Source of the DNA: Croceimicrobium sp965658275
GTDB taxonomy: Bacteria; Bacteroidota; Bacteroidia; Flavobacteriales; Schleiferiaceae
DNA: 27,040 nt
NCBI GenBank assembly: GCA_965658275.1
Contig: CBFHRN010000024.1
Location: 1 to 27,040 of the forward strand
Reading direction: 5' to 3'
Shown: in pieces, positions 16,469-26,138 of the stretch
Layout: every line of letters begins with the position of its first letter
Numbering within the stretch: position 1 is the stretch's first letter
The notes under the pieces: generated by a model
The model's input: only the letters and a program-made list of their open reading frames with translations
Told to the model about the DNA's origin: nothing
Database searches by the model: none
Translations under genes and position numbers: made by a program

Positions 16469-16942
16469 TTAGTCAAACTGAATGTCGATAACCTCAAACT
16501 CCATTTTACCTGCTGGTGTTTGGATTTCAGCAATCTCACCAACTTTTTTCCCAGTAAGACCTTTACCAATTGGACTGCTAACTGAAATTTTTCCAGCTTT
16601 CAAATCCGCCTCACTTTCACTTACTAGCTTGTACTTCACCTCCATACCATTCTTTAAGTTCTTGATTTTAACCGTAGCTAAAACCATCACTTTACTGGTA
16701 TCAATTTTGGAGCTGTCCATCAATCGAGCATTAGCAAGGGTATCCTCCAATTTGCTGATCTTCATCTCTAACAAACCCTGTGCTTCCTTCGCTGCATCGT
16801 ATTCAGCATTCTCAGAAAGGTCACCCTTATCTCTAGCTTCAGCGATCTGTCCTGAAATTTTTGGACGCTCAATATGCTTAAGTTGATCTAGCTCTTTTTT
16901 CAGCTTCTCTAGACCTTCTTTAGTGTAATAACTTACTCCCAT
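16469..16942 (-). CDS. greA: Transcription elongation factor GreA
   Basis: GreA rescues backtracked RNA polymerase by stimulating cleavage of the extruded RNA 3' end. The 157 residues match the usual length of about 158. The N-terminal coiled coil (about 8-75) bears the acidic tip GDLSENAEYDAAKE, with D41 and E44 as the catalytic acids that coordinate Mg2+ in the polymerase secondary channel. The C-terminal FKBP-like domain (about 82-157) includes SPIGKGLTGKKVGE and the GKMEFEVIDI end. It is followed by the HIT gene 2 bases downstream. Upstream lie a -7-like box (16995-17002) and a hairpin (16964-16986) between box and ATG, so expression may be attenuated. Confidence 0.96.
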   Translation of the reverse strand: MGVSYYTKEGLEKLKKELDQLKHIERPKISGQIAEARDKGDLSENAEYDAAKEAQGLLEMKISKLEDTLANARLMDSSKIDTSKVMVLATVKIKNLKNGMEVKYKLVSESEADLKAGKISVSSPIGKGLTGKKVGEIAEIQTPAGKMEFEVIDIQFD

Positions 16943-16963
16943 TTTGTAGAAATATTAAACGAG

Positions 16964-16986
16964 AAAAGACCTCAATGAGGCCTTTT
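16964..16986 (-). terminator. Hairpin upstream of greA: terminator or attenuator
   Basis: On the minus strand the bases read AAAAGGCCTC, loop ATT, GAGGTCTTTT: a 10-bp stem with one G-U wobble, then C, T and C bases. It lies between the PorV-like gene stop (17028) and greA. It may end the three-gene operon above. Because a -7-like box sits just upstream of it on the same strand, it could instead be an attenuator in the greA leader. The T-run is weak. Confidence 0.6.
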
Positions 16987-16994
16987 CCACGTTG

Positions 16995-17002
16995 CAAAGA
17001 TA
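16995..17002 (-). promoter_or_regulatory. Putative -7 box for greA
   Basis: The minus strand reads TATCTTTG, a full match to TAnnTTTG, placing a start near 16988-16990 and a leader of about 46 bases that includes the hairpin at 16964-16986. No -33 element was found. Confidence 0.4.
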
Positions 17003-17027
17003 TTAAATATTCTTCCTACTAGTTCTT

Positions 17028-18068
17028 TTAGAGGAGAATAGAAACTCCGATACTATGCACTCCTGAGAAGAAGGACGTTGACCGGAATGAATAATCTAAT
17101 TGAAAGGTGTTGTCATTGTCTTTAGACATTGGTATATCAAAAGACACCCCAGCGTTAAAGCCGGAGAACACGGTGGTATTTACAGCATAGTCGCGGTTAT
17201 CAAAGAAGGTATAACCTGCACGTAGCATTGCTATTTCCTTAAATGAGTATTCCACCCCAGCGGTATACAAATCCTTTTCGAATGAATTCGACTGGAATGC
17301 AGCCGCAATGGTTAGACGTTGCTGAGAGAACTCGAAATCATAACTACCACCAATTGAAAGGGTCGCCGGTAATTCGAAAGATTGGCTACGCTCATTAAAT
17401 TCCTGAGCATATCCACCTTGTGGAACCACTAAAGTGATAGACTGACCTTCTCCTTCGTATTGGGCTGAGGGACCAATATTACGTAGAGTAATACCGAACT
17501 TCATTTGGTCTCTCGCACCAGTTACATACTGTACACCCGCATCTACGCTCGCAGAAGTAACTGTCATATCCACCATGCTTGTTGTGTAAATTTTAAGGTT
17601 TACACCACCGCGAATAGACTCGGTAAATTTCTGAGCATATCCCAATCCTATAATTGCGGTAGATGGACTAATACTTCCAATTCCCCCATCTGGGTTTTCC
17701 ACTGTAGTTCGTTCCCAAGAACCGTAGTCAAAGGAAACAAAACTCGCAGCCAAAACTCCATTATCGCCAACGGATTGGTTAAAGCCTGCGGCATTAATAC
17801 CGATCCCAGCTCCAACTAACCATTGCGTGTTGGTGAAGGAAACTTCAGTACCCTGTGTATTTGCAATACCTGCAATATTCACGAAGGTAGACTGCACCCC
17901 TGTTACGCCAGCGACGTTCACACCTCCCCAGCCCGCCGAACGAGCCCAAGGGTTAATTAATAGTTCTGGAGCACCAGCCTGACCGGCACGTTGAGGGTTA
18001 CCAGCCTGCGCAGTGTTCATGAAACCTAGAACACAAAGGGCTAGGGCTATTTTCTGAAAATATCTCAT
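17028..18068 (-). CDS. PorV/PorQ-family outer-membrane protein
   Basis: This is a 346-residue outer-membrane beta-barrel of the PorV/PorQ (UPF0164-like) group. In T9SS, PorV shuttles cargo bearing C-terminal sorting domains from the SprA translocon to the attachment complex; paralogues like this one are less understood. The signal peptide spans 1-22 (ending TAQA). The conserved N-terminal motif APELLINPWARSAGWGGVNV is followed by NIAGIANTQGTEVSFTNTQW. Alternating strands run to the end, including LRAGYTFFDNRDY and a last strand HSIGVSILL. The ATG at 18068 gives a clean signal peptide; a GTG at 18080 would add four residues. It is the third gene of an operon, 23 bases after the large secreted protein, so it may handle that protein specifically. 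This is probably not the canonical PorV, since no T9SS core genes are nearby. Confidence 0.85.
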   Translation of the reverse strand: MRYFQKIALALCVLGFMNTAQAGNPQRAGQAGAPELLINPWARSAGWGGVNVAGVTGVQSTFVNIAGIANTQGTEVSFTNTQWLVGAGIGINAAGFNQSVGDNGVLAASFVSFDYGSWERTTVENPDGGIGSISPSTAIIGLGYAQKFTESIRGGVNLKIYTTSMVDMTVTSASVDAGVQYVTGARDQMKFGITLRNIGPSAQYEGEGQSITLVVPQGGYAQEFNERSQSFELPATLSIGGSYDFEFSQQRLTIAAAFQSNSFEKDLYTAGVEYSFKEIAMLRAGYTFFDNRDYAVNTTVFSGFNAGVSFDIPMSKDNDNTFQLDYSFRSTSFFSGVHSIGVSILL

Positions 18069-18091
18069 GGATTTCTTCACTTAATTCGTTC

Positions 18092-21000
18092 TTAGAATGC
18101 GTTAAGGTCAACCGGACGTAGACTACCCATCCATTTAACCACCTTCTGACCTGCTGGTCCGGCGTCAATATGGATTAGATAAATACCACTTGCAATCGGT
18201 ACGTTAAACTCGTTTTTCAAATCCCACTCTACGTATGTGAGTGAATTATCTTTATTAATAGTACGGATTAAGGTACCATTCGGCATAAAGATGTTGATCT
18301 CACAACGTGGAGGTAGGTTAGTAATCTTTACGATATTATCCAACTGACCATCCTCGTAGCCTGAAGAACCATAGTAAGGGTTAGGTACTACGCGAATATT
18401 ATCAAGTGCATCCGTAGCTACTTGTAAGTCATTAAAGACAGCTTTATATCCATCTAGGCTAAACTCGTATAATGGATTGCCATCATTCTCGCTAGTAGCG
18501 GTTTGTCCATAAGGACTTTGAACACGTAATTCTACTTTTACCGCACTTGGGATATCACGATAGTCCTCGAACTCATATTCGTTGCTCGTTAGCATACCGA
18601 TGGTACACCAGGTCATAGAACCCCAAACATCGGTACGAGTTAAGGCACTTTGCATGTTCTCCAACTCTTCTTTGATTGGATAATCGTCGATATTATCCCC
18701 TTGGTAGGTTAAATCCTTCATGGTTCCTCGGAAGGCTGAAGAATCGGCAAGCACATACAGTACGTGCATACCACCCAAGGCTATTGTACCTAATTTCTGA
18801 GTGAAATTAGCGGTTGGGTTCCAAAGCATATCAGATCCGTTTTCCGAACGCAACCATGAGTTCTCAGCAATTACTAAGTTCAGACGGTTGCCAGTCTCCA
18901 CGTTGTAAGCGTATCCTGGGAAATATGACCAACCTTTAGAGTTCGGATCTTCAACCAAACTTCCATCAGAGTTTTTATTCAAACTAGTACCTTCTCTCAA
19001 GCGGAAAGTAAGCGCGCTTCCTTCATTTGATTCTGGATAATTTCCTAATTCCAATACTGGAACGCGAGACCATTTGGTATGATCTGGAGTAATTACCACA
19101 TCAATGTTTGGTAATTTTGAAACCGGATACATACGATTATAGTTCGTTCCATCTCTCAATGGATATCCAGGACTACGGCGGAAAGCCGGTTCTGAAGATG
19201 GTGTGCCTGCTAGAGGAACATTACTAGCTAAAGATACAGGACCCCAGGTTCCTCCTAGAATAGTCTCAAATTGTCCTAAAGGATCCACATTATTATCTCC
19301 CGCCGTGTAATCATTATAATATACCGATGGTAAGTTATCATTATCCGAAATATTGTTAGATCCGGCTAAAATCCAGTTCGTTGGATTCTCGGCATCCGAA
19401 TCTGGAACACCGGATAACCAAGGCTTAGTAGGGTCCTCATAAGTAATGGAACCACCAATAACACCATTGTTAACGGAGCCTACTAATTCGAAGCCAGGAG
19501 CTACCGCCTCATCTACACGAATTGAGAAACCGAGTGGTGTTTCTTCACCAGAAATGGTATCACGCGCAACAATAATTTGCTCAGCGCTGTAATCGATGTC
19601 TTCTTCGCTTTCAGCAACCATTTGTCCTTGCTCATTATATAGTTCCCAAGTACGGGTGCTATTTAAATCCGTGAAACGCAATTGGTAGGTTCCCTCTCCG
19701 ATTTCATAAGGATCAACTACCTTAATTTCAACAGGACTAAAGCCTGGCTGGTATTCAACCTCTTGGAAACCATTATTAGCAATAATTGCATTCTCCGTTT
19801 CTTCAGAAACTCTTAGGTAGGTGTTACCATTACCCTTTCCACTAATACGAGTTACCTCGATTTGATCTCCCCAGCTAGCATTTAAGCGAGTACCATTATT
19901 ACGGTTCTCTACTTTACTAGGAATTCCAAGATATGGTTTAGAGTTCAAACCGATATTCAAACGACCGGCTAAGTATGGTGTCTTCTGAGCATTCTCATTA
20001 TCACCAGTATTTCCTGGATTGAAGACACGGTAGTTATTCTGAGCGTAGGCAAGTACGTAGAAATAGTACTCTTTGTTATTTACCAATCGACGATCACCTT
20101 CCGCAAAGGCATCCTCGATAACGCGGTAACTTAATTCAACTCCTTCATCATTAGCCTCAAGAGTCATGTCTTGTGGCGTCAATGGGTTACCTAAAAGGTC
20201 TGGAGATTCGAAGTAATTCACCAATTGACCGATACCGTTCTTAAGGTCAGACTGAGCAATTAAACGTGATTGACTCACATTATAAAGGTCATCCACACCA
20301 ACATCCGCATTCGCAACTTGGAATACTTGAAATCCTTCGAATACATATGAGAAGTAATTTTCTTTATCCGCTGAATCGATTTGAGCAGGAGTCCAGGTTG
20401 GTACTGGTGGAATACGAGGATCTCTTTGCTGATATCCCATGGTACGCTCGTCGTATGGATTGATGAAGTTGATAATTAACTCTCTATCCAATTCTACGAT
20501 TTCCAAATCTGGAGCACGTGGACCATCTAACACTTGGAAACAGTTGTCAAACAATTGCTGCGCCTTATCATCGGCAACAATCACATCATTTACGGAAGCA
20601 AAAAGGTCTTGAGACGCGAAATTACGTGCCCAAACTGCTCCTGTTGTAATAAAGTTCAAAGCACCTGGTGCCAATGAGAAAGGACCAGCACAGTGAAGAC
20701 CACGCTTATCCGCTTGGTTGTTCGGAGACTCGTACCAGTTAATCGGAGTAAATGGCTCGTAAGCACCGGTAGTATCAATTGTGTTACCAGGATAGGCAAA
20801 TTTAGTTTGAACTAGAGATGGATCTAAAGAATAGCCATCACCATTGGATGTATTACCGCGACCAGAAGGAGTTTCGATCACAAGTGGGCGGCCATCTTTC
20901 CAAATAGACTGTAACAAGTTGTAGAATTCCTGGGCATTTGCTGGATCAGTGGTACCTGAAGGTCCGCTAAAGTTTGAGCGGTTATTATAGTACATGAAAC

Positions 21001-22194
21001 CAGACATAATAATACGCTCATTACGTCCGATAGTTGGATCTTCTGGTTGACATAAACCATCAATTCGGATACCATCTACACAACCGTCACGATCATCATC
21101 AATGCCGTTAAAATAATCTGCAAAAGGACCTTGGAAGAAGTCAAACCCTACTGCGGGAGGATTGCTACNNNNNNNNNNTAACCAAGGGCACCCTCGTCAT
21201 CATTATCACCATTGTATACGTAACCTAAACCACGGGCAATGTCAGATCCGATAATATCGTCATAAGGGTTTCCTAAATCCGCGTCAAACCAAGTACCGAA
21301 ATAGGTGTCACGTAAACGGAAAGTAGAACGGTTGATGATACGGTAGTTGTTAAAGGTCATGTTATTCACCTCATCATTCGCAGTAAAAGCAAAGGCTTGA
21401 GCACGAATTTCAAAACCTAAAGCAGAAGCATTGGTTTCGGTGTGAATATTTCCTTTATCATTATAAACCCACCAAATGGTTTGGTCACCATAAAGAAGGT
21501 CTACTTCTTTAGCCTGACAGTCGGCTTCACGAGTAAAGTCATAACCAGGGTAATCCCACTCAGGCTCATAAAACCCTGGGATACCATTAGTATCAGATTC
21601 TACGAAGGGTGCTAATTTGTAAGGTAATTCACCTTCCACCCCATTACCTGGCCATTCCATAATACTTTGTGGAATATTACCAGCATAACCTGGGAAACGT
21701 AATTCCGGGTTACAAGTAGGATCTTCTTTACATTCAATCCAAGACTTATGCGTTTCTACCTCACTGCGGAATACCGTCCAATGGCGGTCGTACTCCTGAC
21801 AGGTAGCTTCCGTAATCGAGGCATTATCGTCTAGTGGACCAGGCCAATAGTCAACTCCTCTTTGGCGATAAGTCATGGCAGCTAGCTTTAGCTGATCGGC
21901 ATCATCGATACCTCCTAACCAAAGAGCTCCCGCAAACATAGAGTGCTTGTTTGAACCTTTTGGCACCTCATACTGGGCGTCATTAAGATCCCACCACATA
22001 TCCCCTCCACCGAGGATACGGGCTCTTACGTTATTAATATTTAAGTCGGTCTGAGCGGTAGCCGGGGCACAACCTTCGGCTAAAGCCTCGAGAGCGGACT
22101 TCTTGTTGTTGTTTATCGCTGGTGTTTCCTTAGCATTCAATCCGGTAAAAACCGCAAGAACCAGCGAGAGTGTTAAAAAGCTTCTGATCTTCAT
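18092..22194 (-). CDS. Large secreted protein with FlgD/T9SS-like C-terminal domain (split by assembly gap)
   Basis: This is one gene of about 1,360 residues, interrupted only by the N run at 21169-21178. Upstream of the gap the frame runs from the ATG at 22194 and ends GDNDDEGALG. Downstream, the open frame begins right after the gap (SNPPAVGFDFFQGPFADYF) and continues to the stop at 18092. The two frames disagree only because 10 N do not equal the true gap. Parts: signal peptide 1-21; an N-terminal domain with RILGGGDMWWDLNDAQYEVP and FAGALWLGGID; an Asp-rich loop NGIDDDRDGCVDG that could bind calcium; a fibronectin-like middle with paired strands; and a C-terminal beta domain (VVPNPYYG, WDLKN, PIASGIYLIHID) of the FlgD-like/T9SS sorting type, ending RPVDLNAF. 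It lies 23 bases after the receptor gene and 23 before the PorV-like gene. Function is unknown; surface exposure through T9SS is inferred. Confidence 0.82.
21169..21178. other. Assembly gap (10 N) inside the large secreted-protein gene
   Basis: Ten N bases lie within coding sequence. Both flanks code in the same direction and their protein sequences join sensibly, but reading across ten bases shifts the frame. The real number of missing bases must leave remainder 2 when divided by 3. With two missing bases the codons could read TAY-NGT, consistent with Tyr then Gly, giving GALGYGSNPPAVG; this exact fill is inference. Confidence 0.95.
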
Positions 22195-22217
22195 ACAGCT
22201 ATTTAATTAATTCTTTC

Positions 22218-25200
22218 TTAGAAGTTATAGGCAATTCCCAAACGGAAACGACGTGGTAATGAGAAGTTGAATGGGCTAACCATTCTACGATTATACATGT
22301 CGATAAATGATTGCTCACTTACCTGACCATTGATCTGGGCTTGACCAGCTGTAGAAGCTAAGAAGCCATCATCATCTGCAGAACCAGTAAATGGATATAC
22401 ATTCACAACATTCTGAGTGTTCAACATATTAAGAATTTGTAGATAAACATCTAAACTCTTAGTACCTCGTTTGTTCAACATAAAGCTCTTGTTGATACGT
22501 GCGTCAAAAGTTACTTGCCATGGCAAGCGAGATCCATTAATTTGACCTTCAGTTTGAGCAGCAGCTGAAGCTGAAGCGCTCACTGCGTAAGCACGGTCAC
22601 GACGAGTGTAAGGACGACCTGAAAGCGCATTACAAGTAATGTTTACACCGAAGTTTTCAAGGATGTTCTTACCATTGATCTTCGGACCATTGTAATTCAT
22701 TCCTTTACCATATCTCCAGTCCAAACGAACTAAGATTTGGTGACGGTTATCGTAATCAAATGGTAAAAGTGTACGTAATGAAGCGGCTCCTACACGCGCT
22801 AAGTTCGCACCAGTGGTAGCACTTGATCCAGTACCACTTGCAAACTGCAGGGTATAGTTCGCGTCAATCTTAATGTTATTCGTACGACGTAGTTCGTATT
22901 CTAAGGTGAAACCTTTTACCGTACCAAAGTCACGGTTACCGTAAGCTACATAAGTGATAGGGTAAGCCTCTGGGAAGGCAACGGCCTGCAATAAATCACG
23001 TAACTCACGATAGAATGCTGCAATTTTTAATGCTGACTTCTTAGATAGAAGCTGCTTAAACGCTAATTCATATTCAGTGGTACGCTGAGGTAACAAGTTA
23101 GGATTATTCAAAATCGCACCATTACGAAGGTTGGTTAAATCCAAGTAATCGAATGGATCTAGACGGGAGAAACCTGTGGTTGGCCGTTGCGCTAATACAT
23201 CGTAATGCGCAATAAAGATGGCCTCATCCGTAATAGGGAAGTTGAAGGCCACACGAGGCATTACAACGGTCTGTGGCTCATAATCTACGAATGACTCACT
23301 AGGAATATCACGACCAACTGTTTCTTCACTTCCTGGAGGAGTAACAAGGAATGGCTTAATACCACCACCTGCTGCATCCGAAAGAATACCTGGGTCAGTG
23401 ATAGGCTCACCATTCGAGTTGTAGAACTGGTCACCGTTACGGAAGCCTACGATAGAAGCCGATCCATAGTCGAAGCTACTTACATAAACCGCGTAATCTT
23501 GGCCAATACCAGCAGGTACATTTGCATAAGCTTCAGGCGAAAGTGGAGAATTACTTAAGTCTGAAACGGAGTAAGCTGGGTAAAGGATATAGGGATCACG
23601 AAGAACACTTTGGTTCAAATCGAAACGGTCCACACGAACACCTACGTTAAAGGTTAGGTCACGGAAAGTGAACTGATCCTGAATGTAACCCGCGATGTAA
23701 ATAGGCTGGAAAGCAGCCACGGGACGCGTATAACGACCTCTCTCATCACGAGCTTGGAAGAACTCAGAAATGCTTGGGTTCCCACCTTGGATATTCCCTA
23801 AGTAATCGTAACCGTAATAAGAAACTCCACGAGCACCATTCGGGTTGATGATCTCATCTGCAGAGAACATATCCAAACGGAACATGGAAGGATCCAAATT
23901 ATCAATATTAATTTGCTCTACGCCGAATGGATCTAAACCAAGGGCGCGACGAATCTCCTCTGAGAACTGTGAGGCATCCTGCGCCACATATTGGTAGTTA
24001 TAGTTGATGGTATCTTGATAATTACCAAACTGATCATATACGGGAATTGGGTTATCTAAATCTAACTGTGAGTTAGGCTGGTTTTGAAGAAGACGCATGC
24101 GGGTCCAAAGGCCTTGCGCTCCTAGACCATAAGCACGGTCAATACGCTGCTCGTACTCGAAGCCCATAATTAAGGAGTGATCCTTAAGGTCAAAGTTAGT
24201 AGAAGCAGTAACACGGAACTGACTGTTACGACTCACATTGTAACCTCCCAATTGAGTACCAGTGTTCGTCCATAAACCAAATACGTTACGTGGGTTGAAA
24301 CCATTAATTGGCATTCCATAACCCAATACATCATCAAGAGTACGGGCGTTAATACCTGGATTGTCCGCCGCGATATTGAAGAAGTCGCGGATATAGTTTT
24401 CACGAATAGGGTTATAACCTCCTGGTGTCCAGGAAATACCTTGATCGAAGTCACCTACATATAACCAACCATCAATCGGCTGACCATTTACTGAGTCGGT
24501 TCCGAATACATAAGCAGGAGTGGTTGATACGTCGTATTTACCTGTGTAGCCGTAGCGGAAGAAATCCTTTCCATGCTCCACATCTTGAGTCTCATTAAAG
24601 TCACGCGTATAATCCACCTGAACGGTGTAGTAGGCATTCTTAATTAAGCTGTTTCCATCAGGATCATTGTCGAAAGTTTGTTGGAAACGAACGTAAGTCT
24701 GCCAGTCATTGTTGATGGTCCGCATGTTATTCTGGAAGTTGAAGATATGACTCCCATAATTTGCTCCACGGTCATCCGAATAAACCCAGCGACCACCAAC
24801 GGTAAGGTTAGTGTTTTTAGAAGGTTTGATTTGAATGTTACCATTGAAACGCATATCATTTGCGTAGGAGTTTGGACGTTGCCAGACATTAGTCATATCA
24901 TCCTCAGTAACAAACTCTGAGTTAAGGATGATTGCACGACCAGAAGGATCCACTTGCAATGGGTTTTGTTCTAAGCTTGCCAAAACATCATCCTTCAAAG
25001 CGATGTATGGAATATTAGCTGGAACGGGACGAGGCTCTTCAATGTATAAGAACTCTGAACTGAATAAGAAGCCTACTATAGACTGACCTTGATCGTTCTT
25101 ATAAAGAGGCCCACCAATTGTGAATGCTCCTAAGTTATAGTTCTGGCCATCTAGGATTGGGCTGCCATCGGAGGCAGTCATATACTTGAAAGGCATAGAA

Positions 25201-25907
25201 GTCAAAACTTCTGCGGTTCCAAACCATTGACCTGAAGGCCCGCGCGTGGTGGTATTAATTACACCACCAATAGCATCTCCATATTGAGCCGGTAAGCCAC
25301 CGGTGATTACTTCGGTTTGCGCAATGGCAGCCTGAGGTATGTTCACACTACCACGAACCTTTACACCATCAATGAAGTAAACAGTTCCCTCTCCACGAGC
25401 ACCACGAATGTTGGTATTACCATTGGCATCCTGAGTTACACCCGCAGTTTGACCCGCTACTGAGGTAATATCCCGAACCGCCATATTCTGAATATCCTCG
25501 GCAGTTGTAACCTTGGAACTTTTAGTTTTATCGATTAGAGGCGCCTCATAAGTAATGGTTACTTCGGTAAGCATCGCAGATTCTTCCTGCAATTTGAAAT
25601 CTTGCAGAGTAGCAGAGTTACCTGAAACAAGAACACCGCTAATCTTTACCGTGGCATAACCTGTAAAGGATGCTTCTACAATGTAGGTTCCAGCATTTAC
25701 TGGGTTAATATTATACTTACCATCAAGGTCAGTGGTTCCACCTGTAACGGTAGCTCCCGACGCATCTTTGATAACGATGTTGGCAAACGGCACGGTTTCA
25801 CCAGTTTTAGCATCAGTCACCACACCCCGCAGAGAACCAGGGCGTTGCTGAGCATAACTCAGTGTACTTAAAGTGACGAATAGCAGTAAGAGTAGTTTCT
25901 TTCCCAT
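22218..25907 (-). CDS. Large TonB-dependent receptor with carboxypeptidase-regulatory-like domain
   Basis: This is a 1229-residue outer-membrane receptor, first gene of a three-gene operon. Signal peptide 1-19 (ending LSYA). A regulatory-like beta-sandwich spans about 22-110 (LRGVVTDAKTGETVPFANIV, TTDLDGKYNINPVNAGTYIV). The plug lies at about 125-230 (DIQNMAVRDITSVAGQTAGV, NIRGARGEGTVYFIDGVKVR, ITGGLPAQYGDAIGGVIN). The barrel is large, with long extracellular loops, and ends in FSLPRRFRLGIAYNF. It has no SusD partner. Instead it is followed by a large secreted protein and a PorV-like barrel, so it may act with them as a complex, possibly as a gate or docking site rather than a nutrient importer. 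The nature of any substrate is unknown. A promoter with both -33 and -7 elements lies upstream at 25953-25984. Confidence 0.9.
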   Translation of the reverse strand: MGKKLLLLLFVTLSTLSYAQQRPGSLRGVVTDAKTGETVPFANIVIKDASGATVTGGTTDLDGKYNINPVNAGTYIVEASFTGYATVKISGVLVSGNSATLQDFKLQEESAMLTEVTITYEAPLIDKTKSSKVTTAEDIQNMAVRDITSVAGQTAGVTQDANGNTNIRGARGEGTVYFIDGVKVRGSVNIPQAAIAQTEVITGGLPAQYGDAIGGVINTTTRGPSGQWFGTAEVLTSMPFKYMTASDGSPILDGQNYNLGAFTIGGPLYKNDQGQSIVGFLFSSEFLYIEEPRPVPANIPYIALKDDVLASLEQNPLQVDPSGRAIILNSEFVTEDDMTNVWQRPNSYANDMRFNGNIQIKPSKNTNLTVGGRWVYSDDRGANYGSHIFNFQNNMRTINNDWQTYVRFQQTFDNDPDGNSLIKNAYYTVQVDYTRDFNETQDVEHGKDFFRYGYTGKYDVSTTPAYVFGTDSVNGQPIDGWLYVGDFDQGISWTPGGYNPIRENYIRDFFNIAADNPGINARTLDDVLGYGMPINGFNPRNVFGLWTNTGTQLGGYNVSRNSQFRVTASTNFDLKDHSLIMGFEYEQRIDRAYGLGAQGLWTRMRLLQNQPNSQLDLDNPIPVYDQFGNYQDTINYNYQYVAQDASQFSEEIRRALGLDPFGVEQINIDNLDPSMFRLDMFSADEIINPNGARGVSYYGYDYLGNIQGGNPSISEFFQARDERGRYTRPVAAFQPIYIAGYIQDQFTFRDLTFNVGVRVDRFDLNQSVLRDPYILYPAYSVSDLSNSPLSPEAYANVPAGIGQDYAVYVSSFDYGSASIVGFRNGDQFYNSNGEPITDPGILSDAAGGGIKPFLVTPPGSEETVGRDIPSESFVDYEPQTVVMPRVAFNFPITDEAIFIAHYDVLAQRPTTGFSRLDPFDYLDLTNLRNGAILNNPNLLPQRTTEYELAFKQLLSKKSALKIAAFYRELRDLLQAVAFPEAYPITYVAYGNRDFGTVKGFTLEYELRRTNNIKIDANYTLQFASGTGSSATTGANLARVGAASLRTLLPFDYDNRHQILVRLDWRYGKGMNYNGPKINGKNILENFGVNITCNALSGRPYTRRDRAYAVSASASAAAQTEGQINGSRLPWQVTFDARINKSFMLNKRGTKSLDVYLQILNMLNTQNVVNVYPFTGSADDDGFLASTAGQAQINGQVSEQSFIDMYNRRMVSPFNFSLPRRFRLGIAYNF

Positions 25908-25952
25908 ACTATTTATTAGGTTATAGAGATCCCTCCTGAAATTTAAAGGCCG

Positions 25953-25984
25953 TAAATATAACTTAAAACAAGCTTCACAACAAA
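25953..25984 (-). promoter_or_regulatory. Promoter of the receptor / large protein / PorV-like operon
   Basis: On the minus strand, TTTG (25984-25981) is followed after 20 bases by TATATTTA (25960-25953), which differs from TAnnTTTG only in the last base. The spacing fits the Bacteroidota -33/-7 arrangement, and this is the only box in the window with a well-spaced -33 partner. It predicts a start near 25946 and a leader of about 40 bases. An AGGAGGG at 25937-25931 in the leader lies 23 bases from the ATG, too far for an ordinary ribosome-binding site. Confidence 0.5.
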
Positions 25985-26138
25985 AGCTAAATTCCGAGGA
26001 ATCACAGAGTTTCTCAATAATTTCTTGAAAATGAACCGTTAAGTGTTAACATAATTTTAAGAATAAGTTCATAAGCGTTATAATTTTAACATTATTAGCC
26101 CGTTTTTCTTGAAAATGCACATCTTGCATAGCTCAATT

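Noticed and set aside
18092..21007. Separate 971-residue protein starting at an internal Met, with a truncated or pseudogene fragment upstream
   Set aside because: The reading frame is open beyond that Met up to the N run and joins the upstream protein; the split is an assembly artefact.
21007..22194. Frameshift mutation in the large secreted-protein gene
   Set aside because: The frame change coincides exactly with the ten N, so the gap length explains it.
24233..24920. Open frames on both strands inside the large receptor gene
   Set aside because: They are shadows in other frames of a well-supported receptor gene, with no domain or start context.
25931..25937. AGGAGGG on the minus strand as a Shine-Dalgarno site for the receptor
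   Set aside because: It lies 23 bases from the ATG, too far for normal initiation, and Bacteroidota rarely depend on this motif.
26109..26138. Longer start (TTG 26109 or ATG 26115) for the Rieske-like lipoprotein
   Set aside because: It would give an unusually long N-region before the lipoprotein signal; ATG 26139 fits better, though the choice is not certain.
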